A stretch of DNA of 64,000 nt from Sporocytophaga myxococcoides DSM 11118. GTDB taxonomy: Bacteria > Bacteroidota > Bacteroidia > Cytophagales > Cytophagaceae. Both the position numbers and the translations under genes were made by a program. A model generated the notes under the pieces. It did no database searches. It saw only the letters and a program-made list of their open reading frames with translations, and was not told where the DNA came from. Below, piece by piece: positions 28,113-38,414 of the stretch. The stretch spans positions 1,014,960 through 1,078,959 of the forward strand of contig NZ_KE384560.1 of the NCBI RefSeq assembly GCF_000426725.1. The letters are read 5' to 3'. The first letter of the stretch is position 1. Each line of letters begins with the position of its first letter.

Positions 28113-29345
28113 ATGAAAGATTATGAAATTTTTACCCTGAGCAATGGGCTCAGGGTTGTTCATAGATTTGTATCCCATACTAAAATAGCCCATTGCGGAT
28201 TTGTGCTGGATGTCGGTAGCAGGGACGAGCATCCGGAGGAACATGGCATCGCACACTTTTGGGAGCATATGGCTTTCAAAGGAACCCAAAAACGCAAATC
28301 TTTTCACATTATCAACAGACTTGAGGTGTTTGGGGGCGAGTTGAATGCATATACAACCAAGGAAAAAATCTGTTTTTATGCTTCAATCCTTGATGATCAC
28401 TACGAAAAAGCGGTAGATCTGCTGGCTGATATTACTTTCAATTCTACTTTTCCGGAGAAAGAAATAGAAAAGGAAAAGACTGTCATATTGGAGGAAATGT
28501 CCATGTATGAAGACTCTCCTGAAGAGTCAGTACATGAGGACTTTGAAGAACTCATTTATGGTAAGCATTCTTTGGCTCATACTATCCTTGGGAAGAATAA
28601 GACTGTCAAATCATTTCAGAAAAAGCATTTTATTGATTTTTTAAGAAATAATCTTGATACCAGGAAAATCATATTTTCTTCTGTTGGCAATATTCCTGTA
28701 AGCAAAGTAAAGAAGCTCGCAGAAAAGTATTTTTCAGAAATTCCACTTCGGGCGGTTAAGAAAAAGAGAAGCCCATTTATTTCTTATAAGCCAAAAATCT
28801 TAGTGGTTAATAAGAAAATCCAACAAGCGCATTGCATATTGGGGAATAAAGCTTATTCCATAAAAGATGAAAAAAGATTACCCTTTTTTATGCTAATAAA
28901 CCTTCTAGGAGGGCCAAGTATGAATTCAAGGTTAAATATGTCTTTGAGAGAAAAACATGGTCTTGTATATAATGTGGAAGCTAATTACAACTCATTTGTA
29001 GATACGGGCAACCTTTCAATATATTTTGGAACGGAAAAAAAACAGGTAGAAAAAAGTCTTAACCTGGTAAAAAAGGAATTACGCAAACTCAAAGACAGTC
29101 CGCTTGGAAGTCTGCAATTGCATACCTGCAAGGAACAGCTTATTGGTCAACTTGCAATGGCAGAGGAAAGCAATATTTCTTTCATGCAAATGATGGGAAA
29201 GAGTTTACTTGACCTTGGTCAGATTGAAGATCTTAATGAGATATTCAAAAAGATCAGAAAAACTTCTGCTCTGGAATTACAGGAGATCGCAGAAGAAATC
29301 TTTGATGAAGATCAGTTTAGTTACCTCACTTACCTTCCTGAATAA
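28113..29345 (+). CDS. M16 family zinc peptidase (insulinase/processing-peptidase type)
   Basis: The 410-residue protein is a single M16 unit, active half plus C-terminal half, like mitochondrial-processing-peptidase-type bacterial proteins. The inverted zinc motif is H48-F-W-E51-H52 and the third ligand lies in the downstream helix 'E-K-E-I-E-K-E-K-T-V-I-L-E-E'. There is no signal peptide, so it is likely cytosolic. It stands 4 bases ahead of the O-methyltransferase gene, forming an operon with it and the LysM transglycosylase. Confidence 0.92.
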   Translation: MKDYEIFTLSNGLRVVHRFVSHTKIAHCGFVLDVGSRDEHPEEHGIAHFWEHMAFKGTQKRKSFHIINRLEVFGGELNAYTTKEKICFYASILDDHYEKAVDLLADITFNSTFPEKEIEKEKTVILEEMSMYEDSPEESVHEDFEELIYGKHSLAHTILGKNKTVKSFQKKHFIDFLRNNLDTRKIIFSSVGNIPVSKVKKLAEKYFSEIPLRAVKKKRSPFISYKPKILVVNKKIQQAHCILGNKAYSIKDEKRLPFFMLINLLGGPSMNSRLNMSLREKHGLVYNVEANYNSFVDTGNLSIYFGTEKKQVEKSLNLVKKELRKLKDSPLGSLQLHTCKEQLIGQLAMAEESNISFMQMMGKSLLDLGQIEDLNEIFKKIRKTSALELQEIAEEIFDEDQFSYLTYLPE

Positions 29346-29349
29346 AATA

Positions 29350-29991
29350 ATGGAATTTATTTCAAAAGATCTGGAGCAATATGTAGAGCAGCATTCTACT
29401 CCTGAATCAGACCTATTAAAGAGACTTGACAGGGAAACGCATGCCAAGATTTTAATGCCGAGAATGGTCTCCGGGCATATACAGGGAAGGTTTCTTTCTA
29501 TGATTTCTCATATGATAAAACCCCATATTGTGCTTGAAATAGGCACCTATACAGGGTACTCAGCTATATGCCTTGCCGAAGGATTACCTCCTGAAGGAAA
29601 ACTCATGACAATAGATGTTAATGAAGAAATAGAATCTTTTGCACGTAGTTTCATTGAACAGTCAAATAAGGGAAAGCAGATAGAACAGAGAATTGGTAAT
29701 GCTCTTGAGATAATTCCAGAGCTTGAGATGCAATTTGATCTTGTCTTTATTGATGCTGATAAAATCAATTATCAGAAATACTATGATCTGGTATTTGACA
29801 AGGTCAAGAAGGGTGGATATATATTGGCTGATAACGTGCTTTGGAGCGGCAAGGTATTTAAAGATATCCTCAAGATGGATAAAGATACTAAAGCACTTAT
29901 GGACTTTAACGACATGGTTCAGAATGATGACAGGGTTGAAAATGTGATGCTGCCTGTAAGAGATGGACTTTTATTAATACGAAAGAAATGA
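29350..29991 (+). CDS. SAM-dependent O-methyltransferase (caffeoyl-CoA OMT-like)
   Basis: Start set at the ATG at 29350 just after the peptidase stop, because the longer frame (from 29209) only reads the peptidase gene out of frame. The 213-residue protein shows the SAM site 'V-L-E-I-G-T-Y-T-G-Y-S-A-I-C-L-A' (about 61-76), the acidic 'T-I-D-V-N' strand, the metal-binding 'V-F-I-D-A-D-K' and 'A-D-N-V-L-W-S-G-K-V' motifs. The family needs a divalent metal; the substrate is unknown. Its stop overlaps the next start by 4 bases (ATGA). Confidence 0.92.
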   Translation: MEFISKDLEQYVEQHSTPESDLLKRLDRETHAKILMPRMVSGHIQGRFLSMISHMIKPHIVLEIGTYTGYSAICLAEGLPPEGKLMTIDVNEEIESFARSFIEQSNKGKQIEQRIGNALEIIPELEMQFDLVFIDADKINYQKYYDLVFDKVKKGGYILADNVLWSGKVFKDILKMDKDTKALMDFNDMVQNDDRVENVMLPVRDGLLLIRKK

Positions 29992-31835
29992 TAAAAAAAG
30001 GATTGTTTGTCTGGTTAATTTTTATTCATCAGCTAGTACTTGGTCAGAGCCCGGAAGTGCCGGAAAAAATATATTTTGCTGACATGGAACTAAGGCTTAC
30101 TGACAAAGCGAGAAAGACAATTCAGGCAGAGGTAGATGCCCTCGTCAGAAATCCTAAATACTTTCAGCTTAAGATCGACAGGGCAGATCTTTATTTTCCA
30201 TTAGTTGAAAGAGTCTTTAAAGAAGAAGGATTTCCCGACGATTTTAAATACCTGGCCATACAGGAAAGCAGTCTGCGACCTGATGCAGTTTCTTCGTCAA
30301 ATGCAGTTGGGTATTGGCAATTTAAAAAGGAAACAGCTATTGAAGTAGGCTTAAGAGTGGATCGGGATATTGATGAAAGAATGAATATTATTTCGGCAAG
30401 CAGAGGAGCAGCAACATATATGAAACGCCACAATGCAACACTGGATAACTGGGTGTATGCTTTAGTTGCATATAATACCGGACTAGGTGGGGTCAAGTCT
30501 CATATTGATAAGAAATATATAGGAAGTCGGAAAATGGAAATTGACAGTAATATTCACTGGTATTTCAGGACATTTCTCGCTCATAAAATAGCTTATCAGG
30601 ACAAGATCGGTAAAAATCCCAAACCTTTATTTAAGCTTGTGGAATATACCAATTGTCACCATAAGTCTCTTGAAGAAATTGCGGATGAAACAAGCATTGC
30701 TAAAGAGGATGTTTTAGACCATAATAAATGGGTTCTATGCAAAAGAATACCTGACGACAAAAACTACGTAGTCGTGCTGCTTTCCAAAGCAGATCAGGAA
30801 GCTATAATTGCATCTCAAAATGAAAAGAAGAGTGAGGATGTCGAAAGAAGAGGAGGATGGAGAATATTCAAAAGAAAACAGGAAGAAGTTGTTCCTAACA
30901 TACCAGTAGGTGAGATTGCAATCTTATCCGAGATCAACGGGCTTAAGGTTATCAAGGCCAAAGAAGGTGATTCTTTTGCAAAGCTTGCCTACCAGGGCGG
31001 AATAACAACAAATCAGCTATTGGACTATAATGATCTGAATTCTTTTGACAAGGTAAAAGGCGGAAAGATATACTATCTGGAGCCTAAACGAAGCAGAGCC
31101 ATTGTAATGTTCCATATAGTAAAGCCGGGAGAAACGCTGCTGGACGTTTCCGATCAATACGGGATAAGAGTCAATGATATCAAGAGGAAGAACAGGATGA
31201 AGCTGTCTGAAAACGGCCTTAAGCCTGGACGAGTATTATGGTTGAAGAAAAGACGTCCAAAAGATACACCGATAGAAATTAAACCTGTAACTATTGAAAA
31301 GACTCCTGAAGTAGTAAAACCACCAGTTCAGATTACAGAAGTGGTTAATGATATTAAACCTGAAGAAAAGCCTCCAGTGAAGGAAGAGGCAAAACCGGAA
31401 GCGAAACCAGAATTAAAAAATCAGGGAACCAAGCCTGAAGATGAATCCATTTTTATGGATGGGTATATCAAGCCAACCACAGAGAAAGGATATAAGATTC
31501 ACATAGTAGAGGCTGGTCAAACATTATACGGAATTTCTAAAATGTATTCAACTACAGTTGATTCTCTAAAATATTATAATGATTTGGAGGGTGGCTTAAA
31601 ACCGGGATACCAGTTAAAAATTAGAGAAATTAATTCTTCCCCTAAAACTAGAATCAACTCAGCTAAAATTTTCGGATCAGGTAATTTTTCCATTCATAAA
31701 GTCGAGAAAGGAGAAACACTTTATAGTATTTCCAGAAAATATGGCGTATCAGTAAAGGATATTCAGGAGTGGAATGGGAAAATTGATAATACAGTTTCAA
31801 TTGGTGAAGAATTGAAAATTTTGAAGGTTAAGTAA
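29988..31835 (+). CDS. LysM-containing lytic transglycosylase (MltD-like)
   Basis: The enzyme cleaves the glycan strand of peptidoglycan. The 615-residue protein has a signal peptide (about 1-20), an SLT goose-lysozyme-like domain (about 65-235) with the catalytic Glu93 in 'L-A-I-Q-E-S-S-L-R-P' and 'A-V-G-Y-W-Q-F', a linker, and LysM-type repeats at about 320-370, 375-425, 500-550 and 567-615 ('V-K-P-G-E-T-L-L-D-V-S', 'V-E-A-G-Q-T-L-Y-G-I-S', 'V-E-K-G-E-T-L-Y-S-I-S'). A Pro/Glu/Lys-rich linker lies at about 440-480. It is the last gene of the M16-OMT operon. Confidence 0.93.
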   Translation: MIKKGLFVWLIFIHQLVLGQSPEVPEKIYFADMELRLTDKARKTIQAEVDALVRNPKYFQLKIDRADLYFPLVERVFKEEGFPDDFKYLAIQESSLRPDAVSSSNAVGYWQFKKETAIEVGLRVDRDIDERMNIISASRGAATYMKRHNATLDNWVYALVAYNTGLGGVKSHIDKKYIGSRKMEIDSNIHWYFRTFLAHKIAYQDKIGKNPKPLFKLVEYTNCHHKSLEEIADETSIAKEDVLDHNKWVLCKRIPDDKNYVVVLLSKADQEAIIASQNEKKSEDVERRGGWRIFKRKQEEVVPNIPVGEIAILSEINGLKVIKAKEGDSFAKLAYQGGITTNQLLDYNDLNSFDKVKGGKIYYLEPKRSRAIVMFHIVKPGETLLDVSDQYGIRVNDIKRKNRMKLSENGLKPGRVLWLKKRRPKDTPIEIKPVTIEKTPEVVKPPVQITEVVNDIKPEEKPPVKEEAKPEAKPELKNQGTKPEDESIFMDGYIKPTTEKGYKIHIVEAGQTLYGISKMYSTTVDSLKYYNDLEGGLKPGYQLKIREINSSPKTRINSAKIFGSGNFSIHKVEKGETLYSISRKYGVSVKDIQEWNGKIDNTVSIGEELKILKVK

Positions 31836-31901
31836 TATTTTGACTTAACTTCAACAGCAGGTTTTGTACAAATTATCTAGATTTAAGATTCTTTAAGAAG
31901 C

Positions 31902-34900
31902 TTGAATATCAAAAATCTAGATAAAAAAGATTTAACCTCCATCCTTGAATCTGCTCCTGTTCCATTAATTATTACAGACAGGACTTTTTCATTAGTCTAT
32001 CTTAACAGAAAGGCAAAAGATCTGTTTGGAGAAGACTACTTTGCGCTCAAGGAAGGCAATATCCTTGAAATTTTTTCTCAGGATTTAAAATCAATATCTT
32101 CTTTTAATGCTTTGCTGGACACTTCTTCCAGAGTGCTTATTGCGCCTTATGGGAAACAAGATAAGTTGTATGAGTGCGAACTCATTTATGACAAATCAGG
32201 TAATGATCAAACACTTCATTTTTGGCTGAACGAAAAACAGGGAGGATTCCTAAAAGGGGATTTTGACAAACTTTTTGATTCAGTTTTGGAGGGAATTTTT
32301 TTAATCGGAAATGATGGTAAAATACTCGAAGCAAACCCAGCTGCAGCAAAAATTTATAATTTATCTATAGATACGATAAGGAATAGTAATATTAAGCACC
32401 TCTTTCCTCACCAGACTGTTGAAGATCAAAACAGTTACTGGAATGGATTTATGAAGAATAAATTCATAGATGGGTTTTATAAATTTAAAATCAGTAAAGA
32501 AGAGGTCAGGTATATAGAGTTTAGAGGAGTTGCAGACTTCCTGCCAGGCATACATTTGGCGGTATTTGAAGATGCCACCGAAAAGACAAATACAGGAAAA
32601 GCCTATCGTTCCTCAGCTGCAAGTCTTAATGCAATTTTCGAGAATAGTAATCAGTTTATATTTCTTTTCGACCTACATGCTAAAATAATAACCGCCAATA
32701 CGAAGGCTTTTGAATGGGCTGAAGATTTACTCAAAACTAAAGTTGTAATCGGTACATCTCTTGAAGACTTGGAAAAGAAAGGGCTGTCGCTTTTTTCTAT
32801 TTCTTTTTTTGAAGAAGTAAAAAAGGGATTAACCTTAGAAAAGGAGTATAATCTTTCTCCGGCAAAGAATGAACTCAGCTGGGTAGAAGTCAATTATTTT
32901 CCTGTTTTTGAAAATGATGTAGTACTGGGTATTTGTATAAAAATAACGGACATTACAGAAAGAAAAAGGTCACAGGTTGTTCTCGAAGAAAAAGAAGCCC
33001 GTTTTCGTTCTTTATTTCTCAATTCTTCAGATCTCATTATGGTTCTGGATGAATACGGTACTATAAAGTATTCAAGTCCTTCCAGTAGCAGAATCATTCA
33101 GATGAATGCAGAAGAATTGGGTGGCAAAAAATATTTGTCATTTGTTCATCCCGATGAAAAAGAAAACTTTAATAACAGGTTTGAAGATATTTTATCGAAT
33201 AAGCTTCAGCTCTCAATAGAGCACAGATTCGTTTCTGAAAGCGGAAAAACTGTATATGTAGATTGCATCTTTAATAATTTAACTGATGATCCATATGTTC
33301 AGGGAATAGTAGTAAACATGCGGGATGTATCAGAATCAAAAAGCAGGGAAGAATATTTACTATTACTTGAAAGGGCAATAGACAATAGTAAAAACGGCGT
33401 AATCATAACAGATTTTTTGCAGGAGGATAATCCTGTCATCTATGCCAATAGTGCAATAGAGACCATTACTGGATACCCGATTTATGAAGTGGTAGGAAAG
33501 AGTAGTGTATTTCTGCTGGAATTGGAGCCTAATAAGGAAGAGCTGAAAAGGATAACTGAAGTAAAGGATAAAAACGTACCCGTTAGAACAGTTGTAAAAA
33601 GCTATAAAAAAGACGGGACAGTATTTTACAAAGAATTGTCGATTTCTCCTGTGTTTAATAAAGATGGGAGTTTAACAAACTTCATTGGGATATTAAATGA
33701 TGTTTCAGAAAGAATCATTTCAGAAGAATCACTTTTAGAAGTCTCGAAAGGAATTGAAGATAATAACTCTAGTGCTTTTTATACTTCACTTGCAGAACAC
33801 TTAGGTAAGCATTTTGCCGCTGATCATGTATTTTTTATAGAGAAAGAAGATGCAGGAATTATAATTAAGGGGCAATGGGGAGCACAGCTTGATGAATTCA
33901 AAATTTCAAATGATTTAAAGAATCCTTTCTGGTCAAGAGTGTTCGGTGAAAACACTTTTTTCCACTTTGAAGAGGAATTAAAAGAATTTCCTGAAATCTA
34001 TAACAAGGGGATCCGTAACCTCTGTGCATTACCCTTAGTAGGCAGTTCTGGAAATGTGATAGGTGGTATTTTATTAATGAGAAAAGGAAAATTTATAAAT
34101 CACTCTTTTCTTGAAATAATTTTAAATCTACTTTCATTACGTCTTCTTGCTGAATTCGAAAGAGACAGAAATATTTCTGCTTTACTATCGAGTGAGGGAA
34201 AATTTAGGAGTCTTGCTGAAAATTCACCGGATATTATCTATATCATAAACCTTGAAGAGAGGAAGATCAAATATTTTAACAGGGATAAAATCTTAGGATT
34301 TTCCGCTACTGAATTAATTTATTCAGATGCCTGGGAAAAAATCGTTCATCCTGATGACGTGAATAAAGTTGCCAGGCATTGGAATAAATATTTAAAATCC
34401 AGAGGAGTAGATAGTTCTTCTATTGAGTATAGATTGAAGCATAAAAATGGCTATTATGAATGGGTAAACAATCGTCATGTAATAATAGAAAGGGATCCGG
34501 GAGGAAAACCTTTGAATGTGCTTCTGAATATTACCGTTATAACTAATAGGAAAAGAGCTGAAGATGCATTGAGGGAAAATCAAGCAAGGCTTACGGCGCT
34601 CATTGAAAATACTAGTGATATTGTCTGGTCGATAAATACGCACTATCATTTCACGACAATGAACAATGCTTTTCAGGGATTTGCGAGAAAATATTTTCAC
34701 TATGAGGCCAGGGTTGGTGATAAATTAACTGATATCTTTCCATCTCATGTCAGAGATTATTGGAAGGAACAGCACACAAGAGCTCTGAAAGGAGAACGAT
34801 TTGCGGTTGAATTGCAGATTCCGGATGATTTCCTATCCTTTGAAATCAATTTTAACCCCATTTATTCAGATAAAGACGAAATAAGTGGCGCTAGCGTATT

Positions 34901-35636
34901 TGCCAGAGATATTACTCAAAGAAAAAAATCAGAAAATGCTATTATTCAGGCCAATTTCGAACTGGATAGTTTCGTTTATAGGGCATCTCATGATCTCAGA
35001 GCACCTCTTCGATCAGTATTAGGACTTATTTCACTTGTTAAATTTGAAGAGAATGAAGATCAAAGAAATTATTATCTTAAATTGGCTGAGAAAAGTATAG
35101 ATAAACTGGATTACTTTATTTCTGATTTAACAGATTTTTCCCGAAACAGTAGGACTGAAATTGAAGTTGAAAAAATTGATTTTAATGCTACAATTGCGGA
35201 TTGTATAGAAAATCTGAAATATATGGAAAAGGCAGAGGAGATCGATATGAGGAAAAACTTTATGACAAATGTACCTTTTTATTCAGATTCAAGAAGAATC
35301 ACTATTATTTTTCAGAATCTGTTAAGTAATGCGATTAAGTATCAAAATCATAAGAGTGTCAAACCTTTTGTTGAATTATCGGTAACGACCTTTCCGGACA
35401 GAGCTGAAATTTCAATCACAGATAATGGAAGAGGCATCCGCGAAGAATATTTGAATAAAGTATTTAATATGTTTTTTAGAGCTTCTCAAGACTCTTATGG
35501 CTCAGGATTAGGTCTATACATTACAAAACAGGTTGTTGAAAAATTAAATGGGAAAATTGAAGTTTTTTCTCAATTTGGAAAAGGGACAACATTCCGCTTA
35601 AATCTTCCTAATTTGGAAAATAATAATTATTATTAG
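31902..35636 (+). CDS. giant multi-PAS/GAF sensor histidine kinase, TTG start
   Basis: This 1244-residue kinase has no membrane segment. PAS-like units begin near residues 10, 130, 245, 362, 487, 770 and 895, with a GAF-like domain at about 615-760. The PAS at 487-610 is a clear LOV homologue in which Ser535 replaces the photoactive Cys. The kinase core has His1030 in 'R-A-S-H-D-L-R-A-P-L-R-S' and a HATPase with 'LLSNAIKYQ' and 'GSGLGLYI'. The start must be TTG at 31902: an in-frame TAA lies at 31884-31886 and no ATG or GTG intervenes. It is followed by a related kinase and a stand-alone receiver, which may take the phosphoryl group. Confidence 0.88.
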   Translation: MNIKNLDKKDLTSILESAPVPLIITDRTFSLVYLNRKAKDLFGEDYFALKEGNILEIFSQDLKSISSFNALLDTSSRVLIAPYGKQDKLYECELIYDKSGNDQTLHFWLNEKQGGFLKGDFDKLFDSVLEGIFLIGNDGKILEANPAAAKIYNLSIDTIRNSNIKHLFPHQTVEDQNSYWNGFMKNKFIDGFYKFKISKEEVRYIEFRGVADFLPGIHLAVFEDATEKTNTGKAYRSSAASLNAIFENSNQFIFLFDLHAKIITANTKAFEWAEDLLKTKVVIGTSLEDLEKKGLSLFSISFFEEVKKGLTLEKEYNLSPAKNELSWVEVNYFPVFENDVVLGICIKITDITERKRSQVVLEEKEARFRSLFLNSSDLIMVLDEYGTIKYSSPSSSRIIQMNAEELGGKKYLSFVHPDEKENFNNRFEDILSNKLQLSIEHRFVSESGKTVYVDCIFNNLTDDPYVQGIVVNMRDVSESKSREEYLLLLERAIDNSKNGVIITDFLQEDNPVIYANSAIETITGYPIYEVVGKSSVFLLELEPNKEELKRITEVKDKNVPVRTVVKSYKKDGTVFYKELSISPVFNKDGSLTNFIGILNDVSERIISEESLLEVSKGIEDNNSSAFYTSLAEHLGKHFAADHVFFIEKEDAGIIIKGQWGAQLDEFKISNDLKNPFWSRVFGENTFFHFEEELKEFPEIYNKGIRNLCALPLVGSSGNVIGGILLMRKGKFINHSFLEIILNLLSLRLLAEFERDRNISALLSSEGKFRSLAENSPDIIYIINLEERKIKYFNRDKILGFSATELIYSDAWEKIVHPDDVNKVARHWNKYLKSRGVDSSSIEYRLKHKNGYYEWVNNRHVIIERDPGGKPLNVLLNITVITNRKRAEDALRENQARLTALIENTSDIVWSINTHYHFTTMNNAFQGFARKYFHYEARVGDKLTDIFPSHVRDYWKEQHTRALKGERFAVELQIPDDFLSFEINFNPIYSDKDEISGASVFARDITQRKKSENAIIQANFELDSFVYRASHDLRAPLRSVLGLISLVKFEENEDQRNYYLKLAEKSIDKLDYFISDLTDFSRNSRTEIEVEKIDFNATIADCIENLKYMEKAEEIDMRKNFMTNVPFYSDSRRITIIFQNLLSNAIKYQNHKSVKPFVELSVTTFPDRAEISITDNGRGIREEYLNKVFNMFFRASQDSYGSGLGLYITKQVVEKLNGKIEVFSQFGKGTTFRLNLPNLENNNYY

Positions 35637-35661
35637 TATTATTTTAAGTTTTTAGAATAGG

Positions 35662-38391
35662 ATGGAAATTGCAGATCTCATATTAACTGCAAAAGACGAA
35701 CGAAATATAAAAAGCAGAAAATCTGATATTTCTGTTTATAGGATTATTTTATTCCTTACAACTGCTTTTACTTTACTGCTAAGGTACTTATTTGTAAAAG
35801 AAAACCCGGAGGCATTTGATCCGCTTTTAATCAGGCTCGTGCTTTCTTCAGGGTTAATTCTCATTCTGGTACTATCTTTTATCTGGAAGTACAGAGATAA
35901 GATAGCATATTTGAATTATTTGGTTATTTTTTCCTATTCCATTTATATTCTGTTTCTTATAAGGAGGAATTATTTCGCAACGAATTACCTGCTTGAGTTT
36001 ATATTACTGATAGTAATCATCTGTCTGGCTTTTCAGAATCGTCTACATCTTAAGATTTATCTCACATGTATCTTTATTGCTTTTTTTATATCTGCGTTCC
36101 TGTGTCTGGATTCTTATCTCGATATATTTGTTAAAACTAGCCTGATAGGAATTTTTTGTGTTGCTATTGTCACTTTTTTTAACAGCAGGTTTGAAATAGA
36201 AAAGCGACTTGAAATACGGGAAAATCTTTTGAATACCATTTTCAATGAATCTCCGGATGCCATGTTAATTGCGGATCCTTCAAGTTCTATTATTTTGAAT
36301 TGTAATGAAAGAGCTATTTCAATTTTTAAAATTCAGGATAGAAGAGATCTGATTGGTAATAATCTCAACTTTCTGTTGAAATACCCTAACAGCACAGGAG
36401 CCTGGAATAACTTAAAAAAGAAGGTTGATAAAAATCGTTTTCTTGTTCAGGAACTGGAATTTAAAACTGTGTTTGGCCAAACTTTCTGGGGGAGCGAAGC
36501 TATAACTGAAATCCAGGTAGGCACAAAAGCTTACTGGCTTGTAAGAATTTCAGACATTACTGAAAGGGTAAAAGATAAAAAGACAATAGAAGAGAGCCGG
36601 AAAATCCTTAATCAGATTATAGATTTGGTGCCACATCCGATATTCCTGAAAGATAATGAAGGTAGGTTTGTTATTGTCAATAAAACATTGGCAGACAGAT
36701 ATGAAGTAGTTCCGGAAGAAATGGTAGGTAAAAAAGACAGTGATTTTATTGATCCTGTATTATCTGTGGAATTGCTTAAAGATGACAGAGAGGTTATTGA
36801 GAATGCCAGAGAAAAATTTATTCCTGAAGAATCTCTGACTTTCCTTGATAGGAACTATACTTATCAGACTATCAAAATTCCTTTTTATTTTGAAGATGCT
36901 ACAAAGCCAGGAGTGCTTAGTATTTCCATAGATATAACTGATCTTAAAGAAGCAGAAAAGGCTATAAGAGAAAGCGAGAGTAAGTACAAAATGCTTATGG
37001 AGCAGGCGTCAGACGGAATTTATCTTACCGATAAGTCCGGTAATATTTTGAGCGTAAATGCCAAAGCCTGCGAGATGTTCGGATATTCAGATCAGGAGTT
37101 TCAAAAACTGAATGTTCGAAGCCTGGTAGACCTGAAAAGTGTAAAAGAAGAGCTCATCTTTGCTTTATTCAATAATGAGCCTGTCATTACTGAACTTGTA
37201 TGCAAAAGAAAAGACAACTCAGAATTTACGGTAGAACTTAGTGCTACAAGACTGGATGGAGGGTTATTACAGGGGATTATAAGAGATATTACGGCAAGAA
37301 AGAAGCTTGAAAAAATACTTCAGGATAATGAGAAAAAGTTTAGAGCGTTAATTGAAAACTCCTCCGATATTATAATGATCCTTAATGAGGATTTTAAAAT
37401 ATCTTATGTGAGTGTTTCTGTAGCCCGTATCCTAGGGCACACCTATATCAGTCTTGTGGGTAAGACTATATTTGATCTGTTTGATCATGAAGGAATAGAT
37501 AAGATCTCTAAATTCTTATCAGAGACGATTGCTTGTCCAGGTCAGAATCAAACAGCAGAAGAGCTTAAGATTCTTACTCGCAGTGGATCTTCGAAGATTG
37601 TTGAAATTGTTGCAGTTAATTTGCTTAGTGATCCTGTAATCCAGGGTATTGTTCTTAATTGCCATGATATTACCAAGAGAAAGAACACCGAAAATGAATT
37701 AATAAATACAAATTTTGAGTTGGACAGCTTTGTTTATAAAGCTTCCCATGATCTTAAAGCACCTTTGAGATCAGTGATGGGACTTATTAAACTGGCTAAG
37801 CTTGAAAGCAAAGATTCTACTCAGCATATGTATCTTGACATGATGAGTAAAAGCGTCAATAGTCTCGATGCATTTATTAAAGACCTCACCACTTTCTCAC
37901 GCAATACCAGGCTAGATATAGAAGCAAATATTATTGATTTCAGCATTGTACTGGAAGAGTCACTCAACAATCTTAAGTATATGGAACATGCTGAAAAAAT
38001 CAGAATTAATAAGAGTGTTGATATAAATGTAAATTTCTACTCAGATCTTACACGCTTAAGTACCATTGTAAACAATTTAATTTCAAACGCTATAAAATAC
38101 CATAGATTTGAAAATAATATTCCCTATATTAACATTTCAATTAAGACGGACTACGAGAAGGCTGAGATTGTTGTGGAAGACAATGGGAGTGGAATTGATC
38201 CCTTACATATCAACAAAATTTTTGATATGTTTTACAGAGCTTCAGAAAATTCGTATGGGTCCGGATTGGGATTGTACATTGTAAAGAATGCGGTGAAAAA
38301 ACTCGGAGGATCTATTGACGTATCTTCAGAGCTTGATGAAGGAAGTTCATTTAAAGTCGTTATCCCAAATCTGGTAAATGATATAAACTAA
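35662..38391 (+). CDS. membrane-bound multi-PAS sensor histidine kinase
   Basis: The 909-residue kinase opens with about six membrane helices (residues 28-167), a seven-TM- or MASE-like sensor not matched to a named family here. Four PAS-like units follow (about 185-305, 313-430, 433-545, 553-675), and the core has His696 in 'K-A-S-H-D-L-K-A-P-L-R-S' with a HATPase domain. The last 225 residues are highly similar to the end of the upstream kinase (31902-35636), so the two kinases share an ancestor for their core. It lies 25 bases after that gene and 23 before a single-domain receiver. Confidence 0.9.
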   Translation: MEIADLILTAKDERNIKSRKSDISVYRIILFLTTAFTLLLRYLFVKENPEAFDPLLIRLVLSSGLILILVLSFIWKYRDKIAYLNYLVIFSYSIYILFLIRRNYFATNYLLEFILLIVIICLAFQNRLHLKIYLTCIFIAFFISAFLCLDSYLDIFVKTSLIGIFCVAIVTFFNSRFEIEKRLEIRENLLNTIFNESPDAMLIADPSSSIILNCNERAISIFKIQDRRDLIGNNLNFLLKYPNSTGAWNNLKKKVDKNRFLVQELEFKTVFGQTFWGSEAITEIQVGTKAYWLVRISDITERVKDKKTIEESRKILNQIIDLVPHPIFLKDNEGRFVIVNKTLADRYEVVPEEMVGKKDSDFIDPVLSVELLKDDREVIENAREKFIPEESLTFLDRNYTYQTIKIPFYFEDATKPGVLSISIDITDLKEAEKAIRESESKYKMLMEQASDGIYLTDKSGNILSVNAKACEMFGYSDQEFQKLNVRSLVDLKSVKEELIFALFNNEPVITELVCKRKDNSEFTVELSATRLDGGLLQGIIRDITARKKLEKILQDNEKKFRALIENSSDIIMILNEDFKISYVSVSVARILGHTYISLVGKTIFDLFDHEGIDKISKFLSETIACPGQNQTAEELKILTRSGSSKIVEIVAVNLLSDPVIQGIVLNCHDITKRKNTENELINTNFELDSFVYKASHDLKAPLRSVMGLIKLAKLESKDSTQHMYLDMMSKSVNSLDAFIKDLTTFSRNTRLDIEANIIDFSIVLEESLNNLKYMEHAEKIRINKSVDINVNFYSDLTRLSTIVNNLISNAIKYHRFENNIPYINISIKTDYEKAEIVVEDNGSGIDPLHINKIFDMFYRASENSYGSGLGLYIVKNAVKKLGGSIDVSSELDEGSSFKVVIPNLVNDIN

Positions 38392-38414
38392 AAGTAAAAG
38401 TATATTTAGATTTT

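Noticed and set aside
29209-29349. N-terminal extension of the O-methyltransferase frame
   Set aside because: These 47 codons read the M16 gene in another frame; the methyltransferase starts at the ATG at 29350.
31827-31849. GTTAAGT / ACTTAAC hairpin after the lytic transglycosylase
   Set aside because: A 7-bp stem without a following T run; too weak to call a terminator.
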